Shown: positions 33,608 to 42,437 of the stretch, piece after piece | Position numbering within the stretch: position 1 is the first letter of the stretch | How the letters are laid out: every line of letters starts with the position of its first letter | DNA from: Herbiconiux ginsengi | GTDB lineage: Bacteria > Actinomycetota > Actinomycetes > Actinomycetales > Microbacteriaceae | Length of the DNA stretch: 64,000 nucleotides | Direction: 5' to 3' | Assembly: GCF_900107435.1 (NCBI RefSeq) | Contig: NZ_FNPZ01000001.1 | Location: 778,960 to 842,959, forward strand | Program-made: the position numbers and the translations under genes | The notes under the pieces: model-generated | Databases searched by the model: none | What the model saw: only the letters and a program-made list of their open reading frames with translations | Told to the model about the DNA's origin: nothing

Positions 33608-34105
33608 ATGTCCGAGAAACTCGATTCCACGGAGCTCGCGCTCTTCGAGAGGCTGATCGATGTGGGAAAGCTCCTCGAGCGACGCGCCGACCGTGCCACA
33701 CGAGAGCACACCGGAATCAAGTACACGCAATACGAGGTGCTGATCCGATTGCGCAACGCCGGGGGCGAGATTCGCATGACGGAGCTCGCCAACAAACTCG
33801 TCAGCACTCCGAGCGCCCTGACCTATCAGGTGGCACAGCTGGAGAAGGCGTCTCTGGTGGAGCGCGTCGTCGCCCCGGGCGACGAGCGTGGAGTCCTGGC
33901 TCGCATCACCGACGCCGGCCGGCAACTCCTCCGCGACGTGTCACAGGCCCAGAACGACATGATCCGCGCTGCGACGATCGAACCCCTCACACGCAGTCAG
34001 GTCGAGGCCACCCACCGAGCCCTCGGCGCTCTACAGCTGCACCTCCGGGGCGAGGAGACCGGCGGGATCCTTCCCGACCATGCACCGGGCGGGATCGATC
34101 CCTGA
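33608..34105 (+). CDS. MarR-family transcriptional regulator
   Basis: A 165-residue winged-helix regulator. The fold is clear: IKYTQYEVLIRLRNAGGEIR, MTELANKLVSTPSALTYQVA (recognition helix), QLEKASLVERVVAPGDERG (wing), ARITDAGRQLLRDV. ATG 33608 follows GGGAGG. It precedes the VOC protein and MFS transporter genes, with a pair of AT-rich inverted sites in between (34128-34191), so it probably represses them in response to an aromatic or acidic ligand. Confidence 0.88.
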   Translation: MSEKLDSTELALFERLIDVGKLLERRADRATREHTGIKYTQYEVLIRLRNAGGEIRMTELANKLVSTPSALTYQVAQLEKASLVERVVAPGDERGVLARITDAGRQLLRDVSQAQNDMIRAATIEPLTRSQVEATHRALGALQLHLRGEETGGILPDHAPGGIDP

Positions 34106-34127
34106 TCGATCGACCTCCTCTCGAGTT

Positions 34128-34191
34128 TTACAAATTTGAAACAAATAGCGCCCTTGCTGGTAATGTGCCCGATATAACTTCGAATTTGTAA
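34128..34191 (+). promoter_or_regulatory. Paired AT-rich inverted sites upstream of the VOC-MFS genes
   Basis: TTACAAATTTGAA (34128-34140) and TTCGAATTTGTAA (34179-34191) are inverted copies matching at 12 of 13 positions, with centres 51 bases apart. Each has a near-palindromic CAAATTTG core. They sit in an unusually AT-rich island in a GC-rich genome, between marR and the VOC gene: probable MarR operators around the promoter. Confidence 0.65.
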
Positions 34192-34283
34192 TAAGTCCGA
34201 GGTTCCGGGCGACGGCGCCCTCGAGTGCTCGAGGTCGGCCACGTGCCGGAATCCCGCGACTTCCGCTGCCGTGAGGAGCATGG

Positions 34284-35024
34284 ATGATCGCACTCGACCA
34301 CATCGCCATCTGGTCCGGAAATCTCTACCGGACCACCATCGAGCTCAGCCGGCTGACCGGCATCGGCAGCGCCGACGGCGGCTACTTCCCGGGGCTGGGA
34401 CTCGGACAGAAGATCATCTCGCTCGGCGGGGGCGTGTACCTCGAGATCGAGAGCATCGTCGATCACCGGATGATCCTCGAGCGCGATCCGGTCGCGCTCG
34501 AACTCGAGCGGCAGACCGACTCCGGCGACTGCTTTGCCGGACTGTGCCTGCGCAGCGATGAACTCACCGAGATCGAAGCCTTCGCCGCGCACCGCGGCGT
34601 CGAGGTCTCGGCGGAGATCGCGGGCGGCAAAGCACTCATGGTGCCCGGCCAGAAGCGAGGCCGGGCCGCGCACGCCCCCGACTTCCTCAACTCGTGGCTG
34701 AAAGGCAAGCCGAACATCTACTACGTCGAGGGTCTCGAGAACCACTCGAGCATCCTTCCTCCTCAGCCCGGAACCGGCGACGTCGTCGGCCTCGGCGTGA
34801 CCTCGATCGAGCTCGGCGGCTCGGAGGCATCGCTGCGCTCCTGGCTCGGCGAACTCGATCCGGCCGAACTCGGTCTCGACATCCGCTACAACGGGCTCGC
34901 CGACGGGCTCTACGCCGTGGGCTTCGACTCGACAGCGGGCCCGCAGGAGATCCGCCTCCCTCCCATCACCCTTCCGGCCGCGCGCTCTCGAGCGGCGCAG
35001 ACCCTTCTCTCGGAGACCTCATGA
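34284..35024 (+). CDS. VOC-superfamily (glyoxalase-like) protein
   Basis: A 246-residue protein of the vicinal-oxygen-chelate superfamily. The first betaalphabeta-beta-beta unit is IALDHIAIWSGNLYRTTIEL with GQKIISLGGGVYLEIESIV, and the second half has GLGVTSIELGGSEASLR. The length and the ALDHI start fit the Glyoxalase_3-like group, whose members have unassigned activities. It is not obviously an extradiol dioxygenase. GAGGAG precedes ATG 34284. Its stop overlaps the MFS start (ATGA), tying it to transport of an unknown substrate. Confidence 0.78.
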   Translation: MIALDHIAIWSGNLYRTTIELSRLTGIGSADGGYFPGLGLGQKIISLGGGVYLEIESIVDHRMILERDPVALELERQTDSGDCFAGLCLRSDELTEIEAFAAHRGVEVSAEIAGGKALMVPGQKRGRAAHAPDFLNSWLKGKPNIYYVEGLENHSSILPPQPGTGDVVGLGVTSIELGGSEASLRSWLGELDPAELGLDIRYNGLADGLYAVGFDSTAGPQEIRLPPITLPAARSRAAQTLLSETS

Positions 35025-36346
35025 CCACCATCGCCACCACCCAGGCCGGCACCGATTCGGCTTCGCGCCGCCGCGTGCGGCGTGCCGCCGTCTCGGGCTT
35101 CTTCGGCAGCGCACTCGAGTACTACGACTTCCTCATCTACGGCTCCGCCTCGGCCCTCATCTTCGGCCAGCTCTTCTTCGCGGAGACGGGCGCTGCCGGC
35201 ACACTGCTCTCCATCGCGACCTTCGGCGTCGCCTACGTGGTGCGCCCGCTCGGAGCCGTGCTCTGGGGCCACATCGGTGACCGATTCGGCCGCCGGCTCG
35301 CCCTCGTGCTCACCATCGCCCTGATGGGTGTGGCGACGTTCTGCATCGGATTGCTGCCGACCTTCGCGACCATCGGCTGGGTGGCACCCGTTCTGCTGGT
35401 GCTGCTGCGACTGCTGCAGGGGCTCTCTGCGGGTGGCGAGTCGCCGGGCTCGACCTCCCTCACCGTCGAGCACGCCCCGGATCGCCATCGCGCCTGGTAC
35501 ACGAGTTTCACGATGAGCGGGATGCAGTTCGGCATCGCACTCGGCAGTCTCGTGTTCATACCGGTGGCCCTGCTGCCGGAGGAGGCGCTGTTCAGCTGGG
35601 GCTGGCGCATCCCGTTCCTCGCCAGCGGCGTTCTGACGATCATCGCCTACCTGCTCCGTCGCAAGCTCGACGAGCCCGACACCTTCACCGAGATGCAAGC
35701 AGAAGGCACCCGCGCGAAGCTTCCCATCGCGGTCCTGCTGAAGGATCACTGGCGCACGACGATCCGGGTGCTGTTCCTCAGCACCATCAACATCGTCGGC
35801 ACCATCTTCAACGTGTTCGCCCTGGCCTACGGCACGCAGAACGGCGTTCCGAGCGCCGTGATGCTCGCCGTCGTCTCATTGGGGAACCTCGTCGCCGTCG
35901 TGATGGCGCCGGTCTCCGGCCGGCTCTCCGACCGATTCGGCCGGCGCCCGCTGTTCATCATCGGATCGCTCGGGGCGAGCGTGTTCATCACCCTTCTCTT
36001 CATCGCAATCGATGCCGGCGACATCCCGATGATCTATCTCAGCGGAATCGTCGGAATCGGCGTCTTCTACTGCATCCCGATCACGGTGGGGGCGACCTGG
36101 TACCCCGAGCAGTTCCCGGCCCGGTGCCGCTACACGGGAATGGCCGTGGGGTTGATGCTCGGAATCCTGCTCGCGGGATTCGCGCCGGCGGTGGCCCAGG
36201 GGCTGGGGGCCGGCGGCACGAACTGGCTGCCCGCCATCGTGCTCTGCGGGGCGGCATCGCTGATCTCCTCCGCGGTAGCCGTGTTCGCACCCGAGACCTT
36301 CCGCGTCTCGAAGCAGCTGCTCGGCGAGCGGCGCCTCCAGGGCTGA
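35021..36346 (+). CDS. MFS transporter, metabolite:H+ symporter (MHS) family
   Basis: A 441-residue protein with 12 membrane segments. It opens RRAAVSGFFGSALEYYDFLI, typical of the MHS/ProP-ShiA group, followed by VVRPLGAVLWGHIGDRFGRR and later SDRFGRRPLFIIGSLG loop motifs. This family imports carboxylates, betaines and aromatic acids with protons. The start is ATG 35021, overlapping the VOC gene stop. Together with the upstream MarR regulator it forms a three-gene uptake unit; the substrate is not known. Confidence 0.88.
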   Translation: MTTIATTQAGTDSASRRRVRRAAVSGFFGSALEYYDFLIYGSASALIFGQLFFAETGAAGTLLSIATFGVAYVVRPLGAVLWGHIGDRFGRRLALVLTIALMGVATFCIGLLPTFATIGWVAPVLLVLLRLLQGLSAGGESPGSTSLTVEHAPDRHRAWYTSFTMSGMQFGIALGSLVFIPVALLPEEALFSWGWRIPFLASGVLTIIAYLLRRKLDEPDTFTEMQAEGTRAKLPIAVLLKDHWRTTIRVLFLSTINIVGTIFNVFALAYGTQNGVPSAVMLAVVSLGNLVAVVMAPVSGRLSDRFGRRPLFIIGSLGASVFITLLFIAIDAGDIPMIYLSGIVGIGVFYCIPITVGATWYPEQFPARCRYTGMAVGLMLGILLAGFAPAVAQGLGAGGTNWLPAIVLCGAASLISSAVAVFAPETFRVSKQLLGERRLQG

Positions 36347-36430
36347 ACGGGGTGCGAGAGGTGGATCGTGGGAGCCTGAGGCGTGACCGTCCCGGTGTCA
36401 CGGCGCTCGGACCGTGCACCGGCCCGAGCG

Positions 36431-36593
36431 GACCGATTCCCCCACGATCCTCGCTGCTACGACGACGTAGCCTCTCTGCTCGCGGCAAGCGGAACCGATG
36501 TGGTTGTTCCCGATCTGCGCGGATTCGGCCTACGACGTTTCTCGCTCCTCAGACCATTCGGTCCGGCCAGCAGGCCGCGCTCGCCTCAGATCA
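36431..36593 (+). pseudogene. Alpha/beta hydrolase (epoxide-hydrolase-like) remnant, frameshifted
   Basis: A short stretch translates in one frame as RFPHDPRCYDDVASLLAASG then TDVVVPDLRGFG (36431-36525), the lid-proximal part of alpha/beta hydrolases. It continues in another frame as TTFLAPQTIRSGQQAALASD (about 36530-36593), the next segment of the same family. Both ends, including the nucleophile and His regions, are missing. It is thus a decayed fragment with at least one frameshift between the MFS gene and the amidohydrolase gene. Confidence 0.7.
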
Positions 36594-36620
36594 CAACACC
36601 CACACCGAGACCATTGGCGG

Positions 36621-37616
36621 CTAGGCGGCATCCTGGTGGGGTGCGTCGAGTCCGAGAAAGCCGCGCGCGTCGTGGTCGAGGCTCTCAGCGCTCAGGCCCC
36701 GCTCGATCGCGTGCACCACGGGGTCGGGGTCAGCCATGTCGAAGGGGTAGTCGCTGCCGAGCAGCACACGACCCGCACCGGCCTTCTTCGCAAGGAGGTC
36801 GAAAGCATCGGCGTCGTGCGTCACGGTGTCGAGCCAGAGCGAGCGGAAAGCCTCCTCGGGAGGCACGCCGGAACCTGCCGAGACGTCGGGGCGGGCATGC
36901 CAGGCGTGACTCCAGCGACCGAGCAGGTCGGGCGCGCAGCCGCCGCCGTGAACGAAGCAGATGCGCAATTCCGGGATGCGCTCGAGCACACCGCCGAGCA
37001 GCACCGATGCGATCGCCGTCGCCGACTCGACAGGGTTGCCGATGAGGTTGACCAGGTAGTGCTTCGCGAGCGAAGGCGACGGCAGCTGCATCGGGTGCAC
37101 GAGCACCGCGAGCCCGAGCGCGGAGGCCCGGCGCAGCACGCCCTCGAGCGGCTCCGAATCGAGCGAGCCGGCCCCGAGCAGCGGTGGGATGGCGACGCCC
37201 AGGATGCCCGGAGTGGCCGCGAGCTCCTGCAGCTGCCGGCCCGCGGCATCCGGATCGGCGAGGCTGACACAGCCGAAACCGGCGAACCATCCCTCGCCGT
37301 CGGCGACGACCTGCGTGAGTTGGGCGTTGAACGATTCGACGTAGTCGGTCGTTCCCTCCGCGGTGCCGAGCGCGAACGCGAACGGCGGTGCCGAGAGCAC
37401 CCGTGCGCCGACTCCGGCCCGCTCCATGTCGGCGCGGATGGCGCCGACATCGCTCATCAGACGGGTGTCGATCGAGAGAGGCGTGTCGCCGATGAACATC
37501 CGCCCGTCGCGGTCGGCGATTCCGCCGAACGGAGCGCCCGGCGGCAACCCGAAGAGTTCGCGCGGCAGCCAGTGGGCGTGCACGTCGATCGGACCGCGGC
37601 GCAGTTCCCAGCTCAC
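36621..37616 (-). CDS. Amidohydrolase-family decarboxylase (ACMSD-like)
   Basis: A 331-residue metal-dependent amidohydrolase of the ACMSD/resorcylate-decarboxylase group. The metal motif is IDVHAHWLP near residue 10; the later His is in CFVHGGGCAPDLLGRW, and the conserved Asp in RVLLGSDYPFDM. Members decarboxylate (semi)aldehydes or hydroxybenzoates, or hydrolyse lactones. The start is GTG 37616, overlapping the cupin stop as GTGA. It is the last gene of a five-gene catabolic operon and could act on a ring-cleavage product or remove an aromatic carboxyl. Confidence 0.83.
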   Translation of the reverse strand: MSWELRRGPIDVHAHWLPRELFGLPPGAPFGGIADRDGRMFIGDTPLSIDTRLMSDVGAIRADMERAGVGARVLSAPPFAFALGTAEGTTDYVESFNAQLTQVVADGEGWFAGFGCVSLADPDAAGRQLQELAATPGILGVAIPPLLGAGSLDSEPLEGVLRRASALGLAVLVHPMQLPSPSLAKHYLVNLIGNPVESATAIASVLLGGVLERIPELRICFVHGGGCAPDLLGRWSHAWHARPDVSAGSGVPPEEAFRSLWLDTVTHDADAFDLLAKKAGAGRVLLGSDYPFDMADPDPVVHAIERGLSAESLDHDARGFLGLDAPHQDAA

Positions 37617-38038
37617 AGCGGCAACGCGCCGTTGTCGCTGTCGAGGTGCTCGACGGTGGTGAACACCAGGTCGGTCTCGCCGACGTTCTCGATGTCGTGC
37701 AAAAGGTATTCTCCCGGTCCGAAGTGGAAGTGGCGGGTCTCCCCCGCATCGTACGCGACGTCGCGGGTGGTGCCGTCGAAGGTGTGCTGCCGGCTCGTAC
37801 CGGCGTTGACCGCCGTCCAGAAGTAGTCCAGCACGTGACGGTGCGCGTGCCAGCGCTCTCCCGGTGCGAGCCGGATCTCCCACACCCGCACGCGGTCGTT
37901 CTCGCTGAGCAGACGTGAGCCCACCGCGCCGTCGAAGGCGTGATCGGCGAACTCCTGCTTGAGTGCATCGCTCCAGCCTTCGAAATCGGTTCCGACCAAG
38001 GCGCCGGCGAGGGGCAGGTCGGCGAGGAAGTTGCTCAT
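37613..38038 (-). CDS. Small cupin protein of a catabolic operon
   Basis: A 141-residue cupin. Motif 1 is LAPGERWHAHRHVLDYFW and motif 2 GETRHFHFGPGEYLLHDIEN, with potential metal-binding His residues. It could be a small ring-cleaving or isomerising enzyme or an accessory protein; the sequence does not settle it. GGAGAA precedes ATG 38038. It lies between the FAD monooxygenase gene (49 bases away) and the amidohydrolase (overlapping GTGA). Confidence 0.75.
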   Translation of the reverse strand: MSNFLADLPLAGALVGTDFEGWSDALKQEFADHAFDGAVGSRLLSENDRVRVWEIRLAPGERWHAHRHVLDYFWTAVNAGTSRQHTFDGTTRDVAYDAGETRHFHFGPGEYLLHDIENVGETDLVFTTVEHLDSDNGALPL

Positions 38039-38087
38039 GGTGATTCTCCGTTCGTTCGGAATGGTGTCGGGGTGCGGATCGGGCGCC

Positions 38088-39323
38088 TCAGGCGACAACC
38101 GGCCGCCGGTCTTCGGGATACAGCACGCCGGGACCGTACAGCCCGAAGCGCAACGACGGGTCGCCCGGCAGCCAGGTGTTGAGGAATTGCGAACGGTCCC
38201 CCATCTCCATCACCCGGTCGAGTAGCTGACGGCTGAGTTCGAGCTGACCCGGCTCCCACGCGGTGAGTGCGGCCGGGATGTCGCCGTCGGCCGCGAGGAG
38301 CGCGTCTCGGAGGGCCCAGGCGTCGGCCGCGGCCTTCGCGGTTCCGGCGGCCGCGTGCGGGCGCGCGCTGCAAGCCGCATCGCCGATCAGGGCTGCTCGG
38401 TGCAGCGCCATTCTGTCCGACCGCACGTCGAGCACGACCTGGAGGTACGGCTCCTCGGTGGCCAGGACCACCTCGGCGGCGGCCGGCGCGAGCGTGGCGA
38501 CGGCGGTCTCGCGCATCTCGGCGACGAAGCGGTCCTGCACCTGGCCGGGGTGAAGCGACACTGCACCCACGAACCCGTTCTTTCCGGTGAGGAGTTCGGT
38601 GAGCTCGGGGCCTTTGGGCACGTTTCGGTACCAGACGTAGTTCATCAGCTGGTGCTCCGCATCCACCCCCTCTTCGCCCGGGATCGGGTAGAGGGTGATG
38701 TGCGAGTTCGGCGCCACCGAGTAGGTGATCGAGTCGCCCATCATCCGGCGCGTGACCGGGCTCAGGTCGCGGAGCGGCACCGTGCCGCGCCATCCCACGT
38801 AGCCGGAGTACGACGGCACGGCATCCGGGTCGAAGCGCTCACGCGCCGGCGAGTTGATGCCGTCGGCGAACACCACGAGATCGGCGGTCTCGGTGCTGCC
38901 GTCGGCGAAGCGCACGGTCGCGCGTTCGCCGGAGTCGTCGAAGCCGCAGGCGTACGCCCCCAGGTGGTAGTGCTCGGTGCCGAAGTCGTGGAGCAGCGCC
39001 CGGTAGAAGGTGCCCCACGAGGTGTAGCCCCAACGTCGTTCGTCTCGCGAGACGACGCGATTCTCGCGGTCGAGGTACTGCACCCACGAGGTCGAGGTCG
39101 AGAGGCCTGTGGGGTCGGTGTCACTGCGCTCGACGAACCAGCGAAGGGTGTCGGGTTGCAGCACGATTCCGCTGCCGCGCCCGTGCAACGGGGTGGCGGT
39201 GCGCTCGTAGACGTCGACCTCGAAGCCCAGGTCCTTCAGCACCAGGGCCGCCGTGAGGCCGCCGATCGAGCCGCCGATCACCAGGGCGCGCGAGCCTCGG
39301 TAGCGGGAGGAGGAGTCGTTCAT
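38088..39323 (-). CDS. FAD-dependent aromatic monooxygenase (2,6-dihydroxypyridine 3-monooxygenase-like)
   Basis: A 411-residue class A flavoprotein hydroxylase. The FAD motif is RALVIGGSIGGLTAALVLKD; the DG motif is VVFADGINSPAR; the GD motif is ALIGDAACSARPHAAAGTAK. The N-terminal PLHGRGSGIVLQPDTLRWF and the ending (WEPGQLELSRQLLDRVM, then WLPGDPSLRFGLYGPG) resemble 2,6-dihydroxypyridine hydroxylases of nicotine degradation more than PobA or salicylate hydroxylases. The substrate is probably a hydroxylated pyridine or phenol. ATG 39323 is 3 bases from the transporter stop. Confidence 0.85.
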   Translation of the reverse strand: MNDSSSRYRGSRALVIGGSIGGLTAALVLKDLGFEVDVYERTATPLHGRGSGIVLQPDTLRWFVERSDTDPTGLSTSTSWVQYLDRENRVVSRDERRWGYTSWGTFYRALLHDFGTEHYHLGAYACGFDDSGERATVRFADGSTETADLVVFADGINSPARERFDPDAVPSYSGYVGWRGTVPLRDLSPVTRRMMGDSITYSVAPNSHITLYPIPGEEGVDAEHQLMNYVWYRNVPKGPELTELLTGKNGFVGAVSLHPGQVQDRFVAEMRETAVATLAPAAAEVVLATEEPYLQVVLDVRSDRMALHRAALIGDAACSARPHAAAGTAKAAADAWALRDALLAADGDIPAALTAWEPGQLELSRQLLDRVMEMGDRSQFLNTWLPGDPSLRFGLYGPGVLYPEDRRPVVA

Positions 39324-39326
39324 GGA

Positions 39327-40697
39327 TCAGGCCTTTCCGGTGGATGCGGCGAGGGATTCGTCGGTCGGCAGCGCCCGGCCGTTGGTTTCGCGGGCGAAGG
39401 CGACGCCGACGAGACCGATCAGGCCGATCGCCGAGATCACCGCGGTGGCGATGCCGAGGTCGCCGCCGAACGCCGAGGCCGCGATCACGCCGGCCACGAG
39501 CGGCCCGGCGGCCGTGATGAAGCGGCCGACGCTGTTGCAGAACGCGATCGCCGAGGCACGGACGCTGGTCGGGAAGACCTCGGGGCTGTAGATGAACGCC
39601 CCCGAGAGCGAGCCGAACAGCGCGAAGCCGAGCACCGGCATCACGATCATGTAGGTGGTGAAGTCGCGTTGGAAGGGGAAGAGGAATGCGATCGCCACCG
39701 CCGCGACGCCGAAGGTGATGAGAAAGGTGGGGCGCCGGCCGATCTTGTCGGCGATGAAGCCCCAGGCCGCGTAGCCCACGATCCCGCCGGCGTTGAACAG
39801 GATGGAGGCGAGGGCCACGCGTGAGGCGATGAGATCCGGTGCCCAGTCCTCGGCGGCGCCCATCTGGCGGATGATCTGCGGGTACCAGGTGGTCACGCTC
39901 CAGAAGGCGATCAGGGCCCCCGTCGCGATCGCGGTGCAGACCAGGGTGGGTCGCAGCAGGGGCTTGCGGAACAGGCGCTTCAACACGAAGTCGTCGTGGG
40001 CGAGGGCTCGGCCCTCCCGCTTGCGTTCCCGGCGGGCGCGGATGGCCTCGGCCGACTCCGGGGGCTCCTTCACGAACCGGCGGATGAACCAGACCAGTAT
40101 GGCCGGGATGACCGCGAGGAACATCATGAACCGCCAACCCAAACCGCCGGCGAGCGCGAACACGATCGCGGCCACGAAGAATCCCGCCGCATAGCCCGAC
40201 ATCATCACACCGCCCGCGCGGGCCCGGTACCGGTTCTTCCAGCTCTCGGCGATGAGAGCGGCCCCCACGGGCGCCTCGACGCCCGAGCCGAGGCCGGCGA
40301 TGAAGCGCAGGATGCCGAGCTGCCACCAGGTGTCCGCGAACGCGGCGGCCGCTGTGAACACGGCGTAGGTCAGGATGCCGATGGCCAAGATGCGGGTGCG
40401 CCCGAGATAGTCGGCGAGCACGCCGAACACGATGCCGCCGAGCGCCCAGCCACCGAGGAACAGGGCGACGGTCAGGCCGCCGTAGAGCCCGATCGCGGCC
40501 GGGCTCACCTCGATGCCGCTGTGCGGAAGCAATTCGGTCATGGCCGGCCCGAGCACGAGGGTGTAGAGGCTGCCGGCGAAGCCGTCGAGTCCCCAGCCGA
40601 GCATGGTGCCGGTGAGCACGAGCCACTGCGCCTTCGTGATCTCCTGGCGCCAACCCGAACGGAGTTCGTTGCGCGTGTTACGAGTCTGCGTCACCAT
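39327..40697 (-). CDS. MFS transporter, aromatic acid:H+ symporter-like
   Basis: A 456-residue, 12-segment transporter. The loop motif GVLADYLGRTRILAIG, the acidic TM1 region (LTGTMLGWGLDGFAGSLYTL) and WGFIADKIGRRPTFLITFG fit the AAHS/sugar-porter-like group that imports aromatic acids such as 4-hydroxybenzoate (PcaK/BenK). It lies between the FAD monooxygenase and aldehyde dehydrogenase genes and presumably brings in the operon's substrate. The start is ATG 40697, with AAGGAG a few bases upstream. Confidence 0.88.
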   Translation of the reverse strand: MVTQTRNTRNELRSGWRQEITKAQWLVLTGTMLGWGLDGFAGSLYTLVLGPAMTELLPHSGIEVSPAAIGLYGGLTVALFLGGWALGGIVFGVLADYLGRTRILAIGILTYAVFTAAAAFADTWWQLGILRFIAGLGSGVEAPVGAALIAESWKNRYRARAGGVMMSGYAAGFFVAAIVFALAGGLGWRFMMFLAVIPAILVWFIRRFVKEPPESAEAIRARRERKREGRALAHDDFVLKRLFRKPLLRPTLVCTAIATGALIAFWSVTTWYPQIIRQMGAAEDWAPDLIASRVALASILFNAGGIVGYAAWGFIADKIGRRPTFLITFGVAAVAIAFLFPFQRDFTTYMIVMPVLGFALFGSLSGAFIYSPEVFPTSVRASAIAFCNSVGRFITAAGPLVAGVIAASAFGGDLGIATAVISAIGLIGLVGVAFARETNGRALPTDESLAASTGKA

Positions 40698-40733
40698 CGA
40701 CGTACTCTCCTTCGTTTAGGTGGTGCGGGTTTC

Positions 40734-42281
40734 TCAGTTGAGGCGTTCCGTGCCCGCGCCGCCGTACCAGTCGACGGAGTCGGGCGCGATGCGGGTGACC
40801 ACGGTCTTCAGCCAGGAGAACTCGTCGAACGACTCGACCCCGGCATCCTTCCCGATGCCCGACTCCTTGATTCCGCCCCAGGGGAGTGAGGGCTCGAGGC
40901 GGTGGTGGTCGTTGATCCAGACCATTCCGGCCTTGATGCGGTCGGCGACGCGATGAGCGCGGGCGACATCCCGTGTCCAGACGCCGGCGCCGAGGCCGTA
41001 GGGGTTGTCATTGGCCATCGCGATGCCGTGCTCCTCGTCGTCGAAGGGGATGACGACGGCGACGGGGCCGAAGATCTCCTCGCGGGCGACGCGCATGTCC
41101 ATGCTCGCGTCGGCGAGCACGGTGGGCTCGTAGAAGTAGCCACCGCGGAGGGCGTCGCTGCCTGCGGCATCCGGCGTGCCCGTCGCGGCGTCGGAGCCGA
41201 ACTCGGGCACGCCGCCGCCGGCCGTGACCGTTGCACCCTCCTCGCGACCTGACTCCACCAGGGCCGAGACCTTGTCGCGTTGCCGGGCGCTGATCAGCGG
41301 GCCCATCTGCGTCTCGGGATGCGTCGGGTCGCCGACCCGGATCGCCTTCGCCCGCGCGGTGAGGTGTTCGACGAATTCGTCGTAGATGCCGCGCTGCACG
41401 AGGAAGCGAGAGCCGGCCACGCAGGACTGGCCCGCGGCGACGAAGGCGGAGAACGCGGCACCCTCGGCCGCTTCCTTGGCCTCGACGTCGTCGAAGACGA
41501 TCACGGGTGTCTTGCCGCCGAGCTCGGCCGTCATGCGGGCGAATCGGCGGGCCGTGGCGACGGCGGCCGATCGGCCGGTTTCCGTGCCGCCGGTGAGGGT
41601 GATCTTCGCGATGTCGGGGTGCTCGGTGAGGCGCCGACCGGCCTCGGCGGCACCGGTGACGACCTGGACGACGCCATCCGGAACCCCGGCCTTCGCGAGG
41701 ATCGGCAGGAGCGCGAGCGTGGTGAGCGGCGTGAGTTCGGAGGGTTTCACGACCACGACGTTGCCGTTCGCCAACGCCGCGGAGAGGCTCCGGGCGAGGA
41801 TGAGCATCGGGTGATTGAACGGGGTGATGATGCCGCAGACGCCCAGCGGGGCACGGCGCTGGTAGGTGAGGTAGGGGCCGTCGGAAGGCAGCACCGCGGT
41901 GCGTTGGGCGGCGAGGAGGCCGGCGTTGTAGCGGAACCATTCCGGCACCCGGGACAGCTGGGCGCGGGTCTCGGTGACCGGGCGGCCGTTGTTGAGGGCC
42001 TCGAGGCGATAGAGCTCCTCGGTCGAGGCCTCGATCTCGTCGGCGATCCGGAGCAGGATGCGCGAGCGCTCGCTCGCGTGCAGGGCCGGCCATGGTCCGT
42101 TCTCGAAAGCCTCGACGGCGGTGGCGACCGCGCGGTCGACGTCTGCGGCCGAATGCTCCGGCACGGTCTGGATGACGAGCCCGGTCGACGGGTTGAGGAT
42201 CTCGCGGGTGGCGGATTCCTGGGATCCTGCGACATCAGGCGCCTGGTCGGCGGCCGGGGTCCGGACGGCGGTGTCGGTCAT
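40734..42281 (-). CDS. Aldehyde dehydrogenase
   Basis: A 515-residue NAD(P)-dependent aldehyde dehydrogenase. The general-base Glu is in TAELGGKTPVIVFDD and the nucleophilic Cys in FVAAGQSCVAGSRF; NHPMLILARSLSAALANGN and the GGTETGRSAA cofactor segment are present. It resembles the betaine/hydroxymuconic-semialdehyde dehydrogenase branch. GAGGAGC precedes ATG 42281. As first gene of the operon it may oxidise the semialdehyde left after ring cleavage or an aromatic aldehyde. The PucR regulator gene is divergent. Confidence 0.9.
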   Translation of the reverse strand: MTDTAVRTPAADQAPDVAGSQESATREILNPSTGLVIQTVPEHSAADVDRAVATAVEAFENGPWPALHASERSRILLRIADEIEASTEELYRLEALNNGRPVTETRAQLSRVPEWFRYNAGLLAAQRTAVLPSDGPYLTYQRRAPLGVCGIITPFNHPMLILARSLSAALANGNVVVVKPSELTPLTTLALLPILAKAGVPDGVVQVVTGAAEAGRRLTEHPDIAKITLTGGTETGRSAAVATARRFARMTAELGGKTPVIVFDDVEAKEAAEGAAFSAFVAAGQSCVAGSRFLVQRGIYDEFVEHLTARAKAIRVGDPTHPETQMGPLISARQRDKVSALVESGREEGATVTAGGGVPEFGSDAATGTPDAAGSDALRGGYFYEPTVLADASMDMRVAREEIFGPVAVVIPFDDEEHGIAMANDNPYGLGAGVWTRDVARAHRVADRIKAGMVWINDHHRLEPSLPWGGIKESGIGKDAGVESFDEFSWLKTVVTRIAPDSVDWYGGAGTERLN

Positions 42282-42402
42282 TTCGTGCTCCTCAGGTCTC
42301 GTGCATGATCCCGAGAGACGCTCTGCAAGGCCGCAGCGCCCCACTCAGGTTTCAACAGTGTGCCAAGCCCACTTCCATCCGACAATGTTCAAGATCACAC
42401 AC

Positions 42403-42431
42403 TTGACATGCATCCATGTGCGTGCTGACAT
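42403..42431 (+). promoter_or_regulatory. Leaderless promoter of the PucR-type regulator gene
   Basis: TTGACA (42403-42408), a 17-base spacer and TGACAT (42426-42431) end 6 bases before GTG 42438, so transcription should begin at the start codon. A perfect ACATG-CATC-CATGT palindrome (42406-42419) overlaps the -35 and spacer, where a repressor or the regulator itself could bind. Confidence 0.7.
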
Positions 42432-42437
42432 TGCCGC

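Noticed and set aside
34284-35024. Extradiol ring-cleavage dioxygenase
   Set aside because: The VOC fold is present but the usual His-His-Glu iron-site spacing of extradiol enzymes is not evident, so only a general VOC call is made.
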